A stretch of 12,799 nucleotides of DNA from Treponema sp. Lineage in GTDB: Bacteria > Spirochaetota > Spirochaetia > Treponematales > Treponemataceae. A program made the translations under genes and the position numbers. The stretch spans positions 1 to 12,799 of the forward strand of contig JAEDDW010000051.1 of the NCBI GenBank assembly GCA_016293645.1, in the 5' to 3' direction. Below, in pieces: positions 11,430 to 12,799 of the stretch; position 1 is the stretch's first letter, and each line of letters starts with the position of its first letter. A model generated the notes under the pieces. That model ran no database searches, was not told where the DNA came from, and saw nothing but the letters and a program-made list of their open reading frames with translations.

Positions 11430-12726
11430 AGTTCTTTCCCATTTCTTCTGCAACCTTGTAGATTGCGTTGTAAACAACTTCGATGTTTTCTTCGTCAAGG
11501 CTAGAGAAAGCAACGCGGAGTGTCTGTGGGTCGATCTGGATTGTTCCGATTCCGTGTTCATGAAGAAGTTTTACGCGGAGTTCTTCTGCATTGATGTTCT
11601 TTGTATCGAATGACATGAAGTAACCTGAGTTGAATGGAAGCGGCTCAATGTAGTCGCTCTTGTGTTCGTTAACGAATTTGCGGACGATTGCATAGCGGCG
11701 TTCAAGAATCTTGCGGAATTCCTTCTTTTCGGCTTCGATGTTGCCTGCCTTGTATCCCTTGAGGATGAGTGACTGGCTTGGTGTTGAAGCACATGAAACT
11801 GAAGAACGGATTGCAGCCATAAGCTTTTTAACGAGGGCATCGTACTGAGCTTCTGTCATTCCCTTACAACCGAATGTAATGAATCCTGTGCGGAATCCCC
11901 ATGCAAAGTCTTCCTTTGTGGGACCATCGATTTTAGCTGCAAGAACATTCTCGTGAAGGTCGCACAGGTGTGCAAAGAGTGACTGTGGTTCAATGTCATC
12001 TTCGTAGTTGAGACCAAAGTAAGCATCATCGCACCATACCATTACCTTTGTTCCCTTTTCTGCAAGTTCTTTGCACATGGCAACCAGCTGCTTTGCTTCG
12101 TCCTTTGTTGGAGAATATCCTGAAGGGTTCTGAGGGAAGTTGAGTATAACGCGGACGCTGCCTGTCTTTGCCTGTTCGTTGAGGGTTTCCTTGAGGCCTT
12201 CGATGTTGAATTTTCCGTCCTTGAAAACCTTGAACTGAACGAAGTCTGCGTTGCGTCTTGCATTTGCAATGAGAACATAATTGTCCCATGAAGGATCTGC
12301 TGCAACGAGTGCGTGCTTTTCATCAAGGAAGAGGTCTGCAAGATATGAGATTCCGGCTGTAAGTCCTGGAACTACAACTGGAAGTGAAAATGACTTGTCC
12401 TTGAGTGAAGGATTTTTTCTGATTAATTCTTCTTTCCATACTGCGCGGAGATCTGGATTACCAGCTGTAGGTGCATATCCTACGAGTTCACCTGAAGTGA
12501 GTTCGCCGCTGATGTACTTTCTAATTGAAGGGAGTACAAGTGGTTTACCGTCTACTACTGTTGTTCCAATAGTTCCGTTTGCTGTATGACCGAGTTTTTT
12601 GGCTTCACCGCTCTGGGCAATGATTCCCTTAGGGAAGTAAAGTCTAACACCTACATCAGAAAGCAACTCGCCGGCTGTAGTTCCTTTGAGTGCGTCGTTT
12701 AATTCTTGAGCCAATGGATTAATCAT
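11428..12726 (-). CDS. Fold-type I PLP-dependent aminotransferase (class I/II)
   Basis: A 432-residue cytosolic enzyme of the aspartate/aromatic aminotransferase superfamily, moving an amino group from an amino acid to a 2-oxo acid with pyridoxal phosphate. Key residues are in order: YAPTAGNPDLR at the N-terminal side, N200 in FPQNPSG, the D233-x-x-Y236 pair (DDAYFG) that holds the cofactor ring, Schiff-base K271 (PTKEDFAWGFRTG) and R279, followed by a typical small domain ending MGKN. The lysine-to-arginine spacing of eight residues matches the family signature. Substrate preference (aspartate, aromatic or branched-chain) cannot be read. The ATG has no Shine-Dalgarno, and a promoter lies 9 bases upstream. 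The gene is single, with terminators after it. Confidence 0.92.
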   Translation of the reverse strand: MINPLAQELNDALKGTTAGELLSDVGVRLYFPKGIIAQSGEAKKLGHTANGTIGTTVVDGKPLVLPSIRKYISGELTSGELVGYAPTAGNPDLRAVWKEELIRKNPSLKDKSFSLPVVVPGLTAGISYLADLFLDEKHALVAADPSWDNYVLIANARRNADFVQFKVFKDGKFNIEGLKETLNEQAKTGSVRVILNFPQNPSGYSPTKDEAKQLVAMCKELAEKGTKVMVWCDDAYFGLNYEDDIEPQSLFAHLCDLHENVLAAKIDGPTKEDFAWGFRTGFITFGCKGMTEAQYDALVKKLMAAIRSSVSCASTPSQSLILKGYKAGNIEAEKKEFRKILERRYAIVRKFVNEHKSDYIEPLPFNSGYFMSFDTKNINAEELRVKLLHEHGIGTIQIDPQTLRVAFSSLDEENIEVVYNAIYKVAEEMGKN

Positions 12727-12735
12727 AATGGCAAT

Positions 12736-12764
12736 AGAATAATGGATTTATGCAGGATTGTAAA
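12736..12764 (-). promoter_or_regulatory. Promoter of the aminotransferase gene
   Basis: Reading leftwards, TTTACA (12759-12764, 5/6 to TTGACA), 17 bases, then TATTCT (12736-12741, 4/6). The -10 box ends 9 bases before the ATG, so the leader would be about three bases. A TGCATAAA half-site (12747-12754 on this strand) lies in the spacer. Confidence 0.5.
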
Positions 12765-12784
12765 TAAAAGTGCATAAATATGCA
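12747..12784. promoter_or_regulatory. Operator-like TGCATA palindrome and flanking half-site
   Basis: TGCATA-AA-TATGCA (12771-12784) is a perfect 6-2-6 palindrome just upstream of the aminotransferase -35 box. TTTATGCA (12747-12754) is an inverted copy of TGCATAAA (12771-12778) and lies between -35 and -10. Three related half-sites around a promoter suggest a repressor site. The regulator is unknown, and AT-rich palindromes can arise by chance. Confidence 0.45.
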
Positions 12785-12799
12785 GTCCAAGGGTATTGG

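Overview
The window looks like a chromosomal segment of a host-associated spirochaete, most likely a Treponema. This rests on the mix of genes: a Cache-type chemoreceptor, a CHASE2 adenylate cyclase, lipoproteins with relaxed lipoboxes, and two sigma-28-like flagellar promoters. No phage, insertion sequence, CRISPR array, tRNA or rRNA was seen. Eight complete protein genes fill almost all of it, and most are ordinary in kind. The main interest is in the promoters and the junctions between genes.

Layout, left to right. 1-160: a non-coding edge with two hairpins. 161-1408 (-): a COG0523/CobW-type GTPase metal chaperone with a very histidine-rich insert. 1409-1684: a regulatory gap with a 7-1-7 palindrome and, further right, a sigma-28-like promoter. 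1685-3769 (+): a membrane chemoreceptor that ends in a long hairpin and an intrinsic terminator. 3831-5195 (-): a MATE-family transporter, separated by one base from the end of the CHASE2 adenylate/guanylate cyclase gene at 5197-8055 (-). A 39-bp block at 8054-8092 carries two promoters in opposite directions whose elements interleave. Rightwards from it run a lipoprotein of unknown function (8113-8871, +) and a YfcE/MJ0936-type metallophosphoesterase (8875-9558, +, TTG start). 9581-9979 (-): a small unknown protein behind a near-perfect sigma-28 promoter. 10050-11303 (-): an orphan solute-binding lipoprotein. 11331-11429: a bidirectional terminator block built partly from a repeated TTCGAC/GCTCAG motif. 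11428-12726 (-): a fold-type I PLP aminotransferase with its promoter and an operator-like palindrome at the right edge.

How the genes may work together. The receptor and the 132-residue protein both have sigma-28-like promoters, so both probably belong to the motility/chemotaxis regulon; for the small protein this is the only clue to its role. The cyclase-MATE pair and the lipoprotein-phosphoesterase pair share one interleaved promoter block, which suggests alternate or jointly controlled expression of a cyclic-nucleotide signalling locus (inference). Three minus-strand genes (cyclase, solute-binding lipoprotein, aminotransferase) have a -10 element so close to the start codon that their mRNAs should be leaderless or nearly so. 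In contrast, the GTPase, receptor, phosphoesterase and 132-residue protein genes have Shine-Dalgarno sequences.
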